NCBI GenBank assembly: GCA_902826155.1
Contig: CADEDU010000007.1
Coordinates: 71,970 to 96,783 of the forward strand
Source of the DNA: an uncultured beta proteobacterium
GTDB taxonomy: Bacteria > Pseudomonadota > Gammaproteobacteria > Burkholderiales > SG8-39
DNA length: 24,814 nt
Reading direction: 5' to 3'
Each line of letters starts with the position of its first letter. Within the stretch, counting starts at the first letter, position 1. The notes beneath the pieces are model-generated. The model had not been told where the DNA came from. It searched no databases and saw only the letters and a program-made list of their open reading frames with translations. A program made the position numbers and the translations under genes. Of this stretch, positions 1 through 7,483 are shown one piece after another.

Positions 1-108
1 GCGCAGCCGGCGGTGCATCGCGCGCTGATCGGTGCGCGCTGATCGCGCCACGCTGACATTCGCGAGCGCGACGCGACGCCGATCCGCGCTGCCCGGCACC
101 GGCGACGC

Positions 109-822
109 TCAAGCACCGGCTTTGATCCCCAGGAACGACTCGACCAGCGCCGGATCGGCACGCGCCTTCTCGCCGCTCGCGCGATAAGCGACGCGACCGG
201 CCACCAGCACCGTCACCGCGTCGGCCACTTCGAGCGCACGCTGCGTGTTCTGCTCCACCAACAGCACTGCGATGCCACGCGCCTTGAGCGCGAGCACCGC
301 CTCCAGACACGCATCGACCATCGCCGGCATCAGCCCGAGCGACAGCTCGTCGATCAACAGCAGCTTGGGCCGGGTCATCAATGCGCGCCCGATCGCCAGC
401 ATCTGCTGTTCACCACCCGATAACGAGCCGGCGCGTTGCCGATGTCGTTCGCGCAGACGCGGAAATAGCGCGAACACCTGTTCTTCGCTTTCGCGCGCGT
501 TCGCGGCCGACTGCGTGTAGCCGCCCACCAGCAGGTTCTCCGCGACACTCAGATCGGGAAAGATCCGCCGCCCCTCGGGCACCAGGCCGATGCCGGCCCG
601 CGTGCGCTCCACCGGCGACACTGCGCTGATGTCGCGCCCGTCGAAATGGATCGAGCCGCGTTGCAGTGCCACGTGGCCCGCGATGGTCATCATCGTGGAG
701 GTCTTGCCGGCGCCGTTTGGACCGAGCAGCGCGAGCAGTGCGCCCGGCGCCACCTGGAGATCGAGCCCGTCGACGGCACGTACGTGACCGTAACCGCAGG
801 CAAGGTCACGCAGTTCGAGCAT
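109..822 (-). CDS. livF: LivF-type ABC transporter ATPase
   Basis: Second ATP-binding subunit of a branched-chain amino acid/amide importer; it powers the LivHM permease at the inner membrane. From the ATG at 822 the protein has 237 residues. Walker A GPNGAGKT is at 34-41, the Q-loop region is VPEGRRIFP (82-89), the signature LSGGEQQ is at 134-140 and Walker B LLLIDE is at 154-159. The switch position reads VEQN, the usual LivF form with Gln in place of His. Walker B is followed by L where P is usual (DELS rather than DEPS). An in-frame ATG at 864 would add 14 residues; it lies inside a 13-bp tandem repeat and has no homologous sequence behind it, so I prefer 822, which has a purine-rich stretch upstream. 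Last gene of the liv operon; 108 bases to the window edge show no gene. Confidence 0.93.
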   Translation of the reverse strand: MLELRDLACGYGHVRAVDGLDLQVAPGALLALLGPNGAGKTSTMMTIAGHVALQRGSIHFDGRDISAVSPVERTRAGIGLVPEGRRIFPDLSVAENLLVGGYTQSAANARESEEQVFALFPRLRERHRQRAGSLSGGEQQMLAIGRALMTRPKLLLIDELSLGLMPAMVDACLEAVLALKARGIAVLLVEQNTQRALEVADAVTVLVAGRVAYRASGEKARADPALVESFLGIKAGA

Positions 823-844
823 CACGCCCCCTGCTCCCTTCGGC

Positions 845-896
845 CAGTCACTTTGCCGACTCATTTTTCCTACTCATTTTGCCTACTCATTTTGCC
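845..896. repeat. 13-bp tandem repeat across the livG-livF junction
   Basis: Four consecutive 13-bp units, 845-857, 858-870, 871-883 and 884-896. The last two are identical (TACTCATTTTGCC on the plus strand), the second differs at two positions and the first is more diverged. Because 13 is not a multiple of three, each unit shifts frame: two units encode the end of LivG (KMSRQNE and the stop), and the next supplies a spare ATG ahead of livF. Confidence 0.85.
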
Positions 897-1622
897 CAAA
901 TACGCTGCACGCACATCGTCGCGGGCCATGACTTCGCGCGGCGCTCCGCCGGCAAGCACGGCGCCGTTGTCGAGCACCAGCAGCCGTCCGACGACGCGCG
1001 TCACCTCACCGATGTTGTGCTCGACCAGCACGATGGTGCGTCCCTCGCGATTGAGCGCGACGATCAGATCGGCCAGTCGTGCGGCCTCGGTGTAGCTCAG
1101 CCCGGCAAGCGGCTCATCGAGCAGCAGCAGCTTCGGGTCGAACGCGAGCGCGCGCGCTACCTGCATGCGCTTCAGGAATCCAAGCGGCAGCACGTGCGCC
1201 GGCCGGTCGGCCGCCTCCGCGATGCCGAGCCGATCGAGCAAGGCGATCGCCTTGTCGCGCGCCGCTTTGCGCTGCACGTGAAACAGTGCCTGCCACGGAC
1301 TGGCTGTCGACCCCGAAGCGGCGGCGATCATCACGTTCTCGACCAGCGTCATGCTGCGGAACGGCCGCACGATCTGATGCGTGAGGCCGATCCCGGCGCG
1401 CGCGCGTCGATGGATGGCAGCGCGGGTGATATCGCGTCCATCGAAGCTGATGCCCCCGCGATCGGGGCGCAGCACGCCCGCGAGCATGCGCAGGACCGTG
1501 GTCTTGCCTGCGCCGTTCGGACCGATCAGCCCCACCAACTCGCCCGTGCCGACCTCGAAGGACACGCCACGCACCGCCTGGACGCCACCGAACGCAATCG
1601 CGATGTCGCGCACCTGCAGCAT
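870..1622 (-). CDS. livG: LivG-type ABC transporter ATPase
   Basis: First ATP-binding subunit of the Liv importer. The ATG at 1622 gives 250 residues; it overlaps the livM stop by one base (TGATG), indicating translational coupling. Walker A GPNGAGKT is at 34-41, Q-loop Gln at 83 (THQIVRPF), Walker B LLLLDE at 165-170 and the switch His at 202 (VEHN). The signature motif is degenerate: LPLGFLKR at 145-152 where LivG proteins usually carry a form such as LSYGQQRR, so the signature Ser is Pro; LivF keeps a normal LSGGE. The C-terminus (KMSRQNE) is encoded by a 13-bp tandem repeat and may be a recent extension. An upstream reading-frame extension over livM is only out-of-frame GC-rich sequence. 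Confidence 0.93.
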   Translation of the reverse strand: MLQVRDIAIAFGGVQAVRGVSFEVGTGELVGLIGPNGAGKTTVLRMLAGVLRPDRGGISFDGRDITRAAIHRRARAGIGLTHQIVRPFRSMTLVENVMIAAASGSTASPWQALFHVQRKAARDKAIALLDRLGIAEAADRPAHVLPLGFLKRMQVARALAFDPKLLLLDEPLAGLSYTEAARLADLIVALNREGRTIVLVEHNIGEVTRVVGRLLVLDNGAVLAGGAPREVMARDDVRAAYLGKMSRQNE

Positions 1623-2464
1623 CACACCCGCCTTGCGAACATGCGTTGCACCAGGCCCGCCATGCCCGCGGGGCTGAACCGCATCACCGCGAGCAGCAGC
1701 GCACCGTAGATCAGCAGCTTGTAATCGTTGATGAAGCGGAACAGCTCGGGCATCAACGTGAGCACGATCGCGCCGGCGACCACACCCCAGGTCGAGCCGA
1801 TGCCGCCGATCACCACCATCGCCAGGATCGTCACCGACTGCACGAAGCCGAACGCATCGGGTACGACCAGTTGCGTCAGGTATGCGTACAGGCCACCGGC
1901 GAACCCCGCGGCGGCCGTGCCGATGAGGAACGCCACGAGCTTGTAGTAGGCGACGTCGATGCCGATCGTGCGCGCGGCGTCCTCGTCGTCCGCAACCGCG
2001 CGGAACGATTCGCCCATCCAACTGCGGCGCACGTGAAGGCTGAGCGCGATCAATGCCACGGCGCTGAGCATCGCGAACAACGCCAGCCCGGTCTTGTCGA
2101 ACGGCGCGGCTGGGATCTTCGAGATCCCCATCTCGGCGCCGAACCACGGCGCCTTGCGCACGATGCCCAGGAACAGGAAGCCCACGCCCATGGTGACGAT
2201 CGCGAGGAAGTCCTCGCGCACCCGCAGGCTGGCGATGCCGGTGATCACGCCGGCAAGCGCGGCGGCGAGCGTGCCGATGAGCAGCGCCAGTGGAAACGGC
2301 ACACCGGCGACGGCCGCCATCGCAGCACCGTACGCACCGATGCCGTAGAACGCCGCATGCCCCAGGCTGATCTGTCCGCAGAATCCGCTGATCAGATTGA
2401 GCCCCAGCGCCAGGATCACGTTGAGCGAGGCAAACGTGGCGATGCTCACCAGGTAGGCGTTCAT
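1622..2464 (-). CDS. livM: LivM-type permease
   Basis: Inner-membrane permease subunit of the branched-chain amino acid/amide ABC importer, paired with LivH. 280 residues, almost all in hydrophobic segments. The N-terminal LGLNLISGFCGQISLGHAAF motif (about 20-39) and the central MVVIGGIGSTWGVVAGA stretch (about 216-232) are typical of LivM. The cytoplasmic loop MGESFRAVADDEDAARTIGID (about 151-171) is the expected ATPase-contacting EAA-like loop. It lacks the longer N-terminal leader of enterobacterial LivM but matches the compact version common in Burkholderiales. 31 bases separate it from livH, and its stop overlaps the livG start. Confidence 0.93.
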   Translation of the reverse strand: MNAYLVSIATFASLNVILALGLNLISGFCGQISLGHAAFYGIGAYGAAMAAVAGVPFPLALLIGTLAAALAGVITGIASLRVREDFLAIVTMGVGFLFLGIVRKAPWFGAEMGISKIPAAPFDKTGLALFAMLSAVALIALSLHVRRSWMGESFRAVADDEDAARTIGIDVAYYKLVAFLIGTAAAGFAGGLYAYLTQLVVPDAFGFVQSVTILAMVVIGGIGSTWGVVAGAIVLTLMPELFRFINDYKLLIYGALLLAVMRFSPAGMAGLVQRMFARRV

Positions 2465-2495
2465 GCGATGTGCCCGCTCACGCCACGGCGCTCCG

Positions 2496-3362
2496 TCATG
2501 AGCGCGCCCCGATCAGCCCCTGCGGGCGCACCATGAGCACGCCGATCAGGAACAGGAACGCGATCGCATCGCGATCCATCACCTTGTCCAGATAGATCGT
2601 GCCGAAGCTCTCGACTACCCCGAGCAGCAGACTCGCGATCAGCGTGCCCGGCACGTTACCCAGCCCCCCCAGCACGATGATCGCCAGGCCCTTGTAGCTG
2701 ATCACGCCGCCCATGCCCGGCTCGACCAGATTGTTGAGCAGGGCCACGAGCACACCTGCCACCGCCGCGAGCACCGAGGCGATGAAGAAGTTGAGGTAGC
2801 GCACCTTGAGCACATCGACACCGAAACTCTCGGCCATCTGGCGATCGGACACCGTCGCGCGCCACGCCACACCCGCGCGTGTGCGTGCGCTGAACAGCGC
2901 AAACGCCCCCAGTAACACGACGGCCGCCGCGACGATCCACACCTGCACCAGATTCACCGTGATGCCGCCCAGGCTGTAGATCGTCGTGAACCAGGTGTTG
3001 GCGGCAAACGACAGTCCGTACGGTCCGAACAGCAGCCGGAAGCCGTCCTCCATCGCCACCAGCAGACCGATCGAGGCGATGAGTGCGACGTAAGGCGGCT
3101 GATTGAGAATCGGCTCGTAGATCAGTCGATAGATCAACGGACCGACGATGCCGGCGACGATCATCGCCACCGCAAAAGCGAGCAGCAGACTGCCGCTGTG
3201 ATTGGCCACCAGCAGTCCGGCGTACGCACCGAGCGTGAACACCGTCGCGTGCGCCACATGCAGGATGCGCAGCAGCCCGTAGACGAGCGTCAGCCCGAGC
3301 GCCATCAGCGCATACATGCAGCCCCAGATCAGGCCGACGACGGTGAGTTCGAGCGCGAACAC
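2496..3362 (-). CDS. livH: LivH-type permease
   Basis: Second inner-membrane permease subunit of the Liv importer. 288 residues with about eight hydrophobic segments. The N-terminal ALMALGLTLVYGLLRILHVAH stretch (about 18-38) is diagnostic of LivH, as is the loop around ATVSDRQMAESFGVDVLKVR (about 169-188) and the GGLGNVPGTLIASLLLG segment. The start is a GTG at 3362; there is no in-frame ATG nearby and only a weak purine stretch upstream, so initiation may depend on the preceding gene. A 115-base gap containing a hairpin separates it from the binding-protein gene. Confidence 0.92.
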   Translation of the reverse strand: MFALELTVVGLIWGCMYALMALGLTLVYGLLRILHVAHATVFTLGAYAGLLVANHSGSLLLAFAVAMIVAGIVGPLIYRLIYEPILNQPPYVALIASIGLLVAMEDGFRLLFGPYGLSFAANTWFTTIYSLGGITVNLVQVWIVAAAVVLLGAFALFSARTRAGVAWRATVSDRQMAESFGVDVLKVRYLNFFIASVLAAVAGVLVALLNNLVEPGMGGVISYKGLAIIVLGGLGNVPGTLIASLLLGVVESFGTIYLDKVMDRDAIAFLFLIGVLMVRPQGLIGARS

Positions 3363-3382
3363 GATGCCGAATCAACTACAAG

Positions 3383-3407
3383 CCGCGGATGGCGCAGCGG
3401 TCCGCGG
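3383..3407 (-). promoter_or_regulatory. Intercistronic hairpin between binding protein and livH
   Basis: A perfect 7-bp stem (CCGCGGA / TCCGCGG) with an 11-base loop sits in the 115-base gap after the binding-protein stop. There is no T-run on either side. Hairpins in this place commonly protect the upstream mRNA or partly terminate, giving more binding protein than permease; that role here is inference. Confidence 0.5.
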
Positions 3408-3477
3408 ATCACCAGGCGATCGCGGCAGGTCGATCCGACCTTGTGCGAGTGCCCGGCCCGGCGGACGCTGGCGGGAA

Positions 3478-4623
3478 CTACTTCGTCGGCGGCGCGAGCA
3501 GCACCGGATCGTCGAACGTGGCGAAACCGCGGAACTGGCCGTCCTTCACCACCTGGATCACCGCCGCCTTGTAGACCTCGCCCAGGCTGTTGAACGAAAT
3601 CTTGCCGGTGGCCGTCTGCAGGTCTTTCGTCGCGGCGATCGCCTCGCGGATCTTCACCGGATCATCGGCGGTGCCGGCGCGGCGGATCGCATCGGCCATC
3701 ACGCGCACCGCAGTGTGGGTGGATGCCGCCACCATGTCGGCCGGGACGTTGTTGCGCTTCTGGAAATCCTCGATGAAGCGGCGCATTTCCGGATCCTTCG
3801 AATCACGATCGAGCGAGGTGGTGACCATCACGCCTTCGGCCGCGTTCTTCGCCACCTCGATGAACTTCGCGGTGTCGATGCCCTCGGTGCCGACGATCGG
3901 TGCGGTCACCCCGCCTGCGCGCAGTTGCGCCACCAGCGGTCCGCCGTTGAAGAAGTACGACGGCGTGTAGATCACTTCCGGATCGTCGCGCTTGACGCCG
4001 GCGACGATCGAGCCGAACTGCCGGTCGCCCATCGCGAAGCTGTACTCGCTCGCGATCTGCACGCCGAACTTGGCCGCAACCTCCTTGAATCCGGCGAACA
4101 GCGACTGGCCGAAATCGTTATTGACGTACACCACCGTGACCTTCTTCTTCTTGAGCTGCTCGCCGATCAGCTTGGCCGCGGCGCGACCCTGCACTTCGCC
4201 CATGAACGAGGTGCGGAACACGAAGTTGCCGGCGCGGGTGATGTCGGGATGAATTGCGTAGGCCGAGATGTAGGGGATCCTGGCGCCGTGAAACACGCCT
4301 GCCGCCGCACGCGTCGGACCGGAGTAGCTGCCCGAGATGACCACCTTGTGGCCCTCGCCGATCAGCTTGTTGGCAAGCGGCACCGCCTGATCGGGGCGCG
4401 CCTGATCGTCGAGCACCACCAGCGACAGTTTTCGACCGAGCACGCCGCCCGCTGCGTTGATCTGTTCGACCGCGAGTTCCGCACCAAGCTGCGCCGATTT
4501 GCCGTCGGAGGCGGCAAAGCCGGTGAGCGGTGCGTGAAAGCCGATCTTGATCTCCTGCGCCTGCACCGCCAGCGCGGCGCTCGCAAGCGCGCACACGGCC
4601 AGCGTCGCATTGATTCTGTTCAT
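3478..4623 (-). CDS. Liv-type periplasmic substrate-binding protein
   Basis: Periplasmic type I binding protein (LivJ/LivK/AmiC-like, HAAT family) that delivers ligand to LivHMGF. The ATG at 4623 has a strong ribosome site GAGGAGG at 4637-4631, seven bases away, and gives 381 residues. A signal peptide spans about 1-23 (hydrophobic core LAVCALASAALAVQA, cleavage before QEIKIG). The mature N-terminus IKIGFHAPLTGFAASDGKSA and the following GAELAVEQINAAGGVLGRKL are family hallmarks. A tri-lysine-rich KKKKVTVVYVNNDFGQS segment marks the central strand. The ligand cannot be told from sequence; branched-chain amino acids, amides, urea or aromatic acids are all handled by this family. The gene follows the dioxygenase gene by 83 bases and is probably co-transcribed with it. 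Confidence 0.92.
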   Translation of the reverse strand: MNRINATLAVCALASAALAVQAQEIKIGFHAPLTGFAASDGKSAQLGAELAVEQINAAGGVLGRKLSLVVLDDQARPDQAVPLANKLIGEGHKVVISGSYSGPTRAAAGVFHGARIPYISAYAIHPDITRAGNFVFRTSFMGEVQGRAAAKLIGEQLKKKKVTVVYVNNDFGQSLFAGFKEVAAKFGVQIASEYSFAMGDRQFGSIVAGVKRDDPEVIYTPSYFFNGGPLVAQLRAGGVTAPIVGTEGIDTAKFIEVAKNAAEGVMVTTSLDRDSKDPEMRRFIEDFQKRNNVPADMVAASTHTAVRVMADAIRRAGTADDPVKIREAIAATKDLQTATGKISFNSLGEVYKAAVIQVVKDGQFRGFATFDDPVLLAPPTK

Positions 4624-4706
4624 GGGGTGTCCTCCTCGGGGTTTGTGCTTGAACGATCTGTTTGCAAACAGCCTTGCTTCAGGTGCAAGGCGCGACCGGC
4701 TGCGCA

Positions 4707-5510
4707 TCATAGCCGTGCCTGATAGACCAACGGAAACTCCGGTGCATCGAGCGGGTCGCCCGCGCGCAATCGAACTTCGGGAAACGGCGGCGAGGTGCGT
4801 CCGCCGCGATCGGCGAACACGACGTCGTCACCAACCCAGCGTGCGGAGAACGCACGCCGTCGCTTGCTCGATCGGTTGCCAGGCGCGCCATGCACGGTGC
4901 GATAGTTGAACGCCACGGCATCGCCGGGTTGCATCGCCCAGCCGACGATGTCGTAGCGATCGCGCTCGGCGGCGATATCGGGGATCGGCTCGAACCGATC
5001 GCTGGCGTAGAGCTTGCTGCCGTCGAACCGCGTCGGGCTGAATTGCCGGTCCCAGCGATGCGAACCGGCGACGTACTCGACCGCCGTGTCGCGCGCCACC
5101 TCGTCCAGCGCGATCCACAGGCTCACCGTCTGCATCCCGTCGACGCAGTAGTAGGGCAGATCCTGGTGCCAGGGCGTGGCGACACTGGTGCCGGGTTCCT
5201 TGACCAGGATGTGCTCGTGGAAGAAGCGCGCCGAGCCCGAGCGCATCAACCGCGCGGCGAGTTCGGCAGCCGGCGACTCGAACACGAACGCGTTGAACTC
5301 GGGGATGCGCGACCAGGTGCAGTAGTCCTGAAAGAACATCGCGCTGCCGTCGGCGGGCCGCACCGTGCGCTCCAGTGGACTGGGCGCTGCCATCGCCTGC
5401 GCGATACCGACGCGCAACCGCTCGACCCAGTCGGCGAAGACGCCTGGCACCAGCAGCACGCCGTCGTTCTGATAGCGCGCGACGTCCTGCTCGGTCGGCA
5501 TGGTGCTCAT
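4707..5510 (-). CDS. Phytanoyl-CoA dioxygenase (PhyH) family oxygenase
   Basis: Predicted Fe(II)/2-oxoglutarate-dependent oxygenase of the PhyH superfamily, cytoplasmic; the substrate is unknown. The ATG at 5510 is chosen because AAAGGAGA lies five bases upstream (5523-5516); a start at 5546 would add 12 residues. 267 residues. The iron triad is visible: H115-x-D117 (TPWHQDLPY) and H207 (YRTVHGAPG), followed by R213/R219 as candidates for binding the 2-oxoglutarate carboxylate. The segment SLWIALDEV....AVEYVAGSH (about 130-151) is the usual PhyH core strand pair. It is the first gene of the run leading into the Liv importer, which suggests it oxidises the imported compound or a derivative. 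Known relatives act on phytanoyl-CoA, ectoine, halogenation substrates and phosphonates, so context is the only guide. Confidence 0.87.
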   Translation of the reverse strand: MSTMPTEQDVARYQNDGVLLVPGVFADWVERLRVGIAQAMAAPSPLERTVRPADGSAMFFQDYCTWSRIPEFNAFVFESPAAELAARLMRSGSARFFHEHILVKEPGTSVATPWHQDLPYYCVDGMQTVSLWIALDEVARDTAVEYVAGSHRWDRQFSPTRFDGSKLYASDRFEPIPDIAAERDRYDIVGWAMQPGDAVAFNYRTVHGAPGNRSSKRRRAFSARWVGDDVVFADRGGRTSPPFPEVRLRAGDPLDAPEFPLVYQARL

Positions 5511-5555
5511 GCGGTTCTCCTTTGTGGCCTTGTTCGGCCGATGCACTATGTTATC

Positions 5556-5605
5556 GCCCGTCGCGTGAAGCCGACTCAGCGCCCGTCGCGTGAAGCCGAC
5601 TCAGC
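5556..5605. repeat. 25-bp perfect tandem duplication in a divergent promoter region
   Basis: Positions 5556-5580 and 5581-5605 are identical. The unit contains CGTCGCGTGAAGCCGACTCA. It lies between the start of the dioxygenase gene (minus) and the dctP promoter (plus), about 50 bases upstream of the dctP -35 element, where an activator or repressor could bind. No known operator consensus was recognised. Confidence 0.8.
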
Positions 5606-5656
5606 GCTCGACGCGCCGCCGGAGTCGATGCGCTCGGACTGCACGGTTCCCCGTCG

Positions 5657-5685
5657 TTGACCCTGCTGGGGGCCGTCCCTATACT
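5657..5685 (+). promoter_or_regulatory. Sigma-70 promoter of the TRAP operon
   Basis: TTGACC (5657-5662) and TATACT (5680-5685) are separated by exactly 17 bases, close to the sigma-70 consensus. Transcription would start near 5692, leaving a leader of about 30 bases with GAGGAGG (5711-5717) before the dctP ATG at 5722. Confidence 0.75.
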
Positions 5686-5721
5686 GGCCCGCACATCCAA
5701 ACGCACTCCCGAGGAGGAATC

Positions 5722-6807
5722 ATGCACTCGCCCGCCCGCGCGAAGTTCGCGTCAGTGCTCGCGCCGATGGCCGCTGCAGTCGCCGCGTCGCTGCTGTCGA
5801 CGTCCCTGCTCGCGCAGCAGAAAGTCGTGGTCAATATCGTGGCGCAGCCGATCGGCACGCTGCCGCAGTTCTCGCGCGTCGAAGTGCCGATGCTGCGCGA
5901 AGATCTCGCGAAAAAATCCAACGGCCGGCTCGACGTCAAGGTCGCCACGTGGGCCGAACGCCAGGTGGCCGGCCCCGAAGTGCTGCGCCTGGTGCGCTCG
6001 GGTCAGCTCGAAATCGGCGGCTCGCCCTTCTCCACCGTCTCGGGTGATGTGCCGTTTCTCGATTCGGCGGATCTGTCGGGGCTCAATCCGACGGTCGAGC
6101 AAGCACGGAAGGCCGCCGATGCGGTCATCCCGGCGGCCAACAAGGAACTGGAGAAAGTCGGCCTGCGCATCATCGGCCACTACACCTACTCGGCGCAGGT
6201 GTTCTGGTGCAAGAAGCCGGTAAGCACGCTCGAGGAGCTCAAAGGCAAGAAGGTGCGCACCATCGGCGGCTCGATGAACGATCTGGTCGGCGCGCTGGGC
6301 ATGCAGCCGGTCGGCCTGCCGTTCGGCGAGGTGTACGCAGCACTTGAACGCGGCGTGGTCGATTGCGCGGTCACCGGCGCGGGCAGCGGCAACTCGGCCA
6401 AGTGGTTCGAAGTTTCCAACGGCCTGTACATGCTGCCGATCGCCTGGTCGGTCGGCGCGTACTACACCAACCTCAACTGGTGGAACAAGCTCGACCCGCA
6501 GCTGCGCGGCTTGATCGAGGCGCAGTTCAAGACCGTGGTCGATGAACACTGGCGACTCGGTCGCGAAACCACCGACGACGGCGTCGCCTGCAACGGCGGC
6601 GATGCTGCCAAGTGCAAACTCGGCACGCTGGCGAGCGGCAGCAAGACCATGCAGGTGAAGTTCGCGAGCGACGCCGACACCGCCACGATGCGCAAGGCGT
6701 TCACCGACAAGGTGCTGCCCGAGTGGGTCAAACGCTGCGGCGCGCGCTGCGGCGACATCTTCAACGATCTGATCGCGCCGATCGCCGGCGTGAAGTTCGC
6801 GAAGTAG
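5722..6807 (+). CDS. dctP: TRAP transporter periplasmic solute-binding protein (DctP family)
   Basis: Extracytoplasmic receptor of a TRAP transporter; it captures an organic acid and passes it to DctQM. The ATG at 5722 has GAGGAGG four bases upstream, giving 361 residues; in-frame starts further upstream lie before the promoter. Signal peptide about 1-31 (ending SLLA, then QQKVVVN). The family's ligand-carboxylate Arg is R179 in LKGKKVRTIGG. The helix-turn region around PVGLPFGEVYAALERGVVD (197-214) is also typical. Six cysteines remain in the mature protein (163, 215, 290, 298, 339, 343); C290/C298 and C339/C343 sit close in sequence and could form disulfides, which is unusual for this family. 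Followed by dctQ after 49 bases. Confidence 0.92.
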   Translation: MHSPARAKFASVLAPMAAAVAASLLSTSLLAQQKVVVNIVAQPIGTLPQFSRVEVPMLREDLAKKSNGRLDVKVATWAERQVAGPEVLRLVRSGQLEIGGSPFSTVSGDVPFLDSADLSGLNPTVEQARKAADAVIPAANKELEKVGLRIIGHYTYSAQVFWCKKPVSTLEELKGKKVRTIGGSMNDLVGALGMQPVGLPFGEVYAALERGVVDCAVTGAGSGNSAKWFEVSNGLYMLPIAWSVGAYYTNLNWWNKLDPQLRGLIEAQFKTVVDEHWRLGRETTDDGVACNGGDAAKCKLGTLASGSKTMQVKFASDADTATMRKAFTDKVLPEWVKRCGARCGDIFNDLIAPIAGVKFAK

Positions 6808-6856
6808 CCGTGGCCACGAGCCGGCGCGGGTAGCCCCCTCACCCGCGCGCTGGCCC

Positions 6857-7483
6857 ATGATCAGCTCCGTCCGCCGGGCGCTCGAGCGCGCAGCGCGCTG
6901 GATGAATCTCGCTGCCGGCTGGACGTTCGCGTTCTGCGCGTTCTTCATCACCGCTGAGGTGCTGGCGCGCAACTTCCTCGGCTTCACCACCCAGTCGACC
7001 ACCGAACTGTCGGCGTACATGCTGGCGTTCGGCATCGCCTGGGGCCTGGCGAATGCCCTGGCCGAACGCTGCCACGTGCGCATCGACGTATTCATCATGC
7101 GGTTGCCGGCGCGCTGGCGGCAGTATCTGCATGCCGTAGCGCTCGCGCTGATGCTGGTGCTCGGCGTGGCAATGGCGTACGGCGCCACGCGGCTCGCGCT
7201 CGAATCGTGGGACTTTCGCGCCACCGACATGACGGCGATCCGCACGCCGCTGGTCATCCCGCAGGGTCTGTGGGCGTTCGGCATCGGCGTGTTCGCGCTG
7301 CTCACGCTCGTCACGCTGATCGAAGCTCTGCAGCGGCTGGCGCGTGGCGAAGGCGAATGGGTCGAGCGGGCGCTTTCGAGCCGTTCGTACGAAGAGGAGG
7401 CCCAAGAGGCACTCGATGCACTCGGGCTGGGCAACGCGGGCGCAGGCGCCGACAAGGGCGCCCCGGGCGAGGTGCGTCGATGA
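6857..7483 (+). CDS. dctQ: TRAP transporter small permease (DctQ family)
   Basis: Small four-helix membrane subunit that joins DctM in the TRAP permease. 208 residues from the ATG at 6857; no clear ribosome site precedes it. Hydrophobic segments are seen at about 17-38, 50-70, 90-115 and 134-157. The stretch FITAEVLARNFLGFTTQST (about 29-47) matches the conserved E-x2-x-RN motif of DctQ, and CHVRIDVF (about 73-80) is also typical. The C-terminal 45 residues form a charged tail (EEEAQEALDALGLG) longer than in many DctQ proteins. The stop overlaps the dctM start as ATGA, indicating translational coupling. Confidence 0.9.
   Translation: MISSVRRALERAARWMNLAAGWTFAFCAFFITAEVLARNFLGFTTQSTTELSAYMLAFGIAWGLANALAERCHVRIDVFIMRLPARWRQYLHAVALALMLVLGVAMAYGATRLALESWDFRATDMTAIRTPLVIPQGLWAFGIGVFALLTLVTLIEALQRLARGEGEWVERALSSRSYEEEAQEALDALGLGNAGAGADKGAPGEVRR

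Noticed and set aside
1..108. Short direct repeats (GCGCTGATCG) downstream of livF
   Set aside because: Only two copies of about ten bases in very G/C-rich DNA; no supported feature.
5752..7455. A long open frame (567 codons) antisense to dctP/dctQ
   Set aside because: High-G+C codon bias keeps antisense frames open; the plus-strand TRAP genes explain the sequence fully and the antisense protein is low in complexity.
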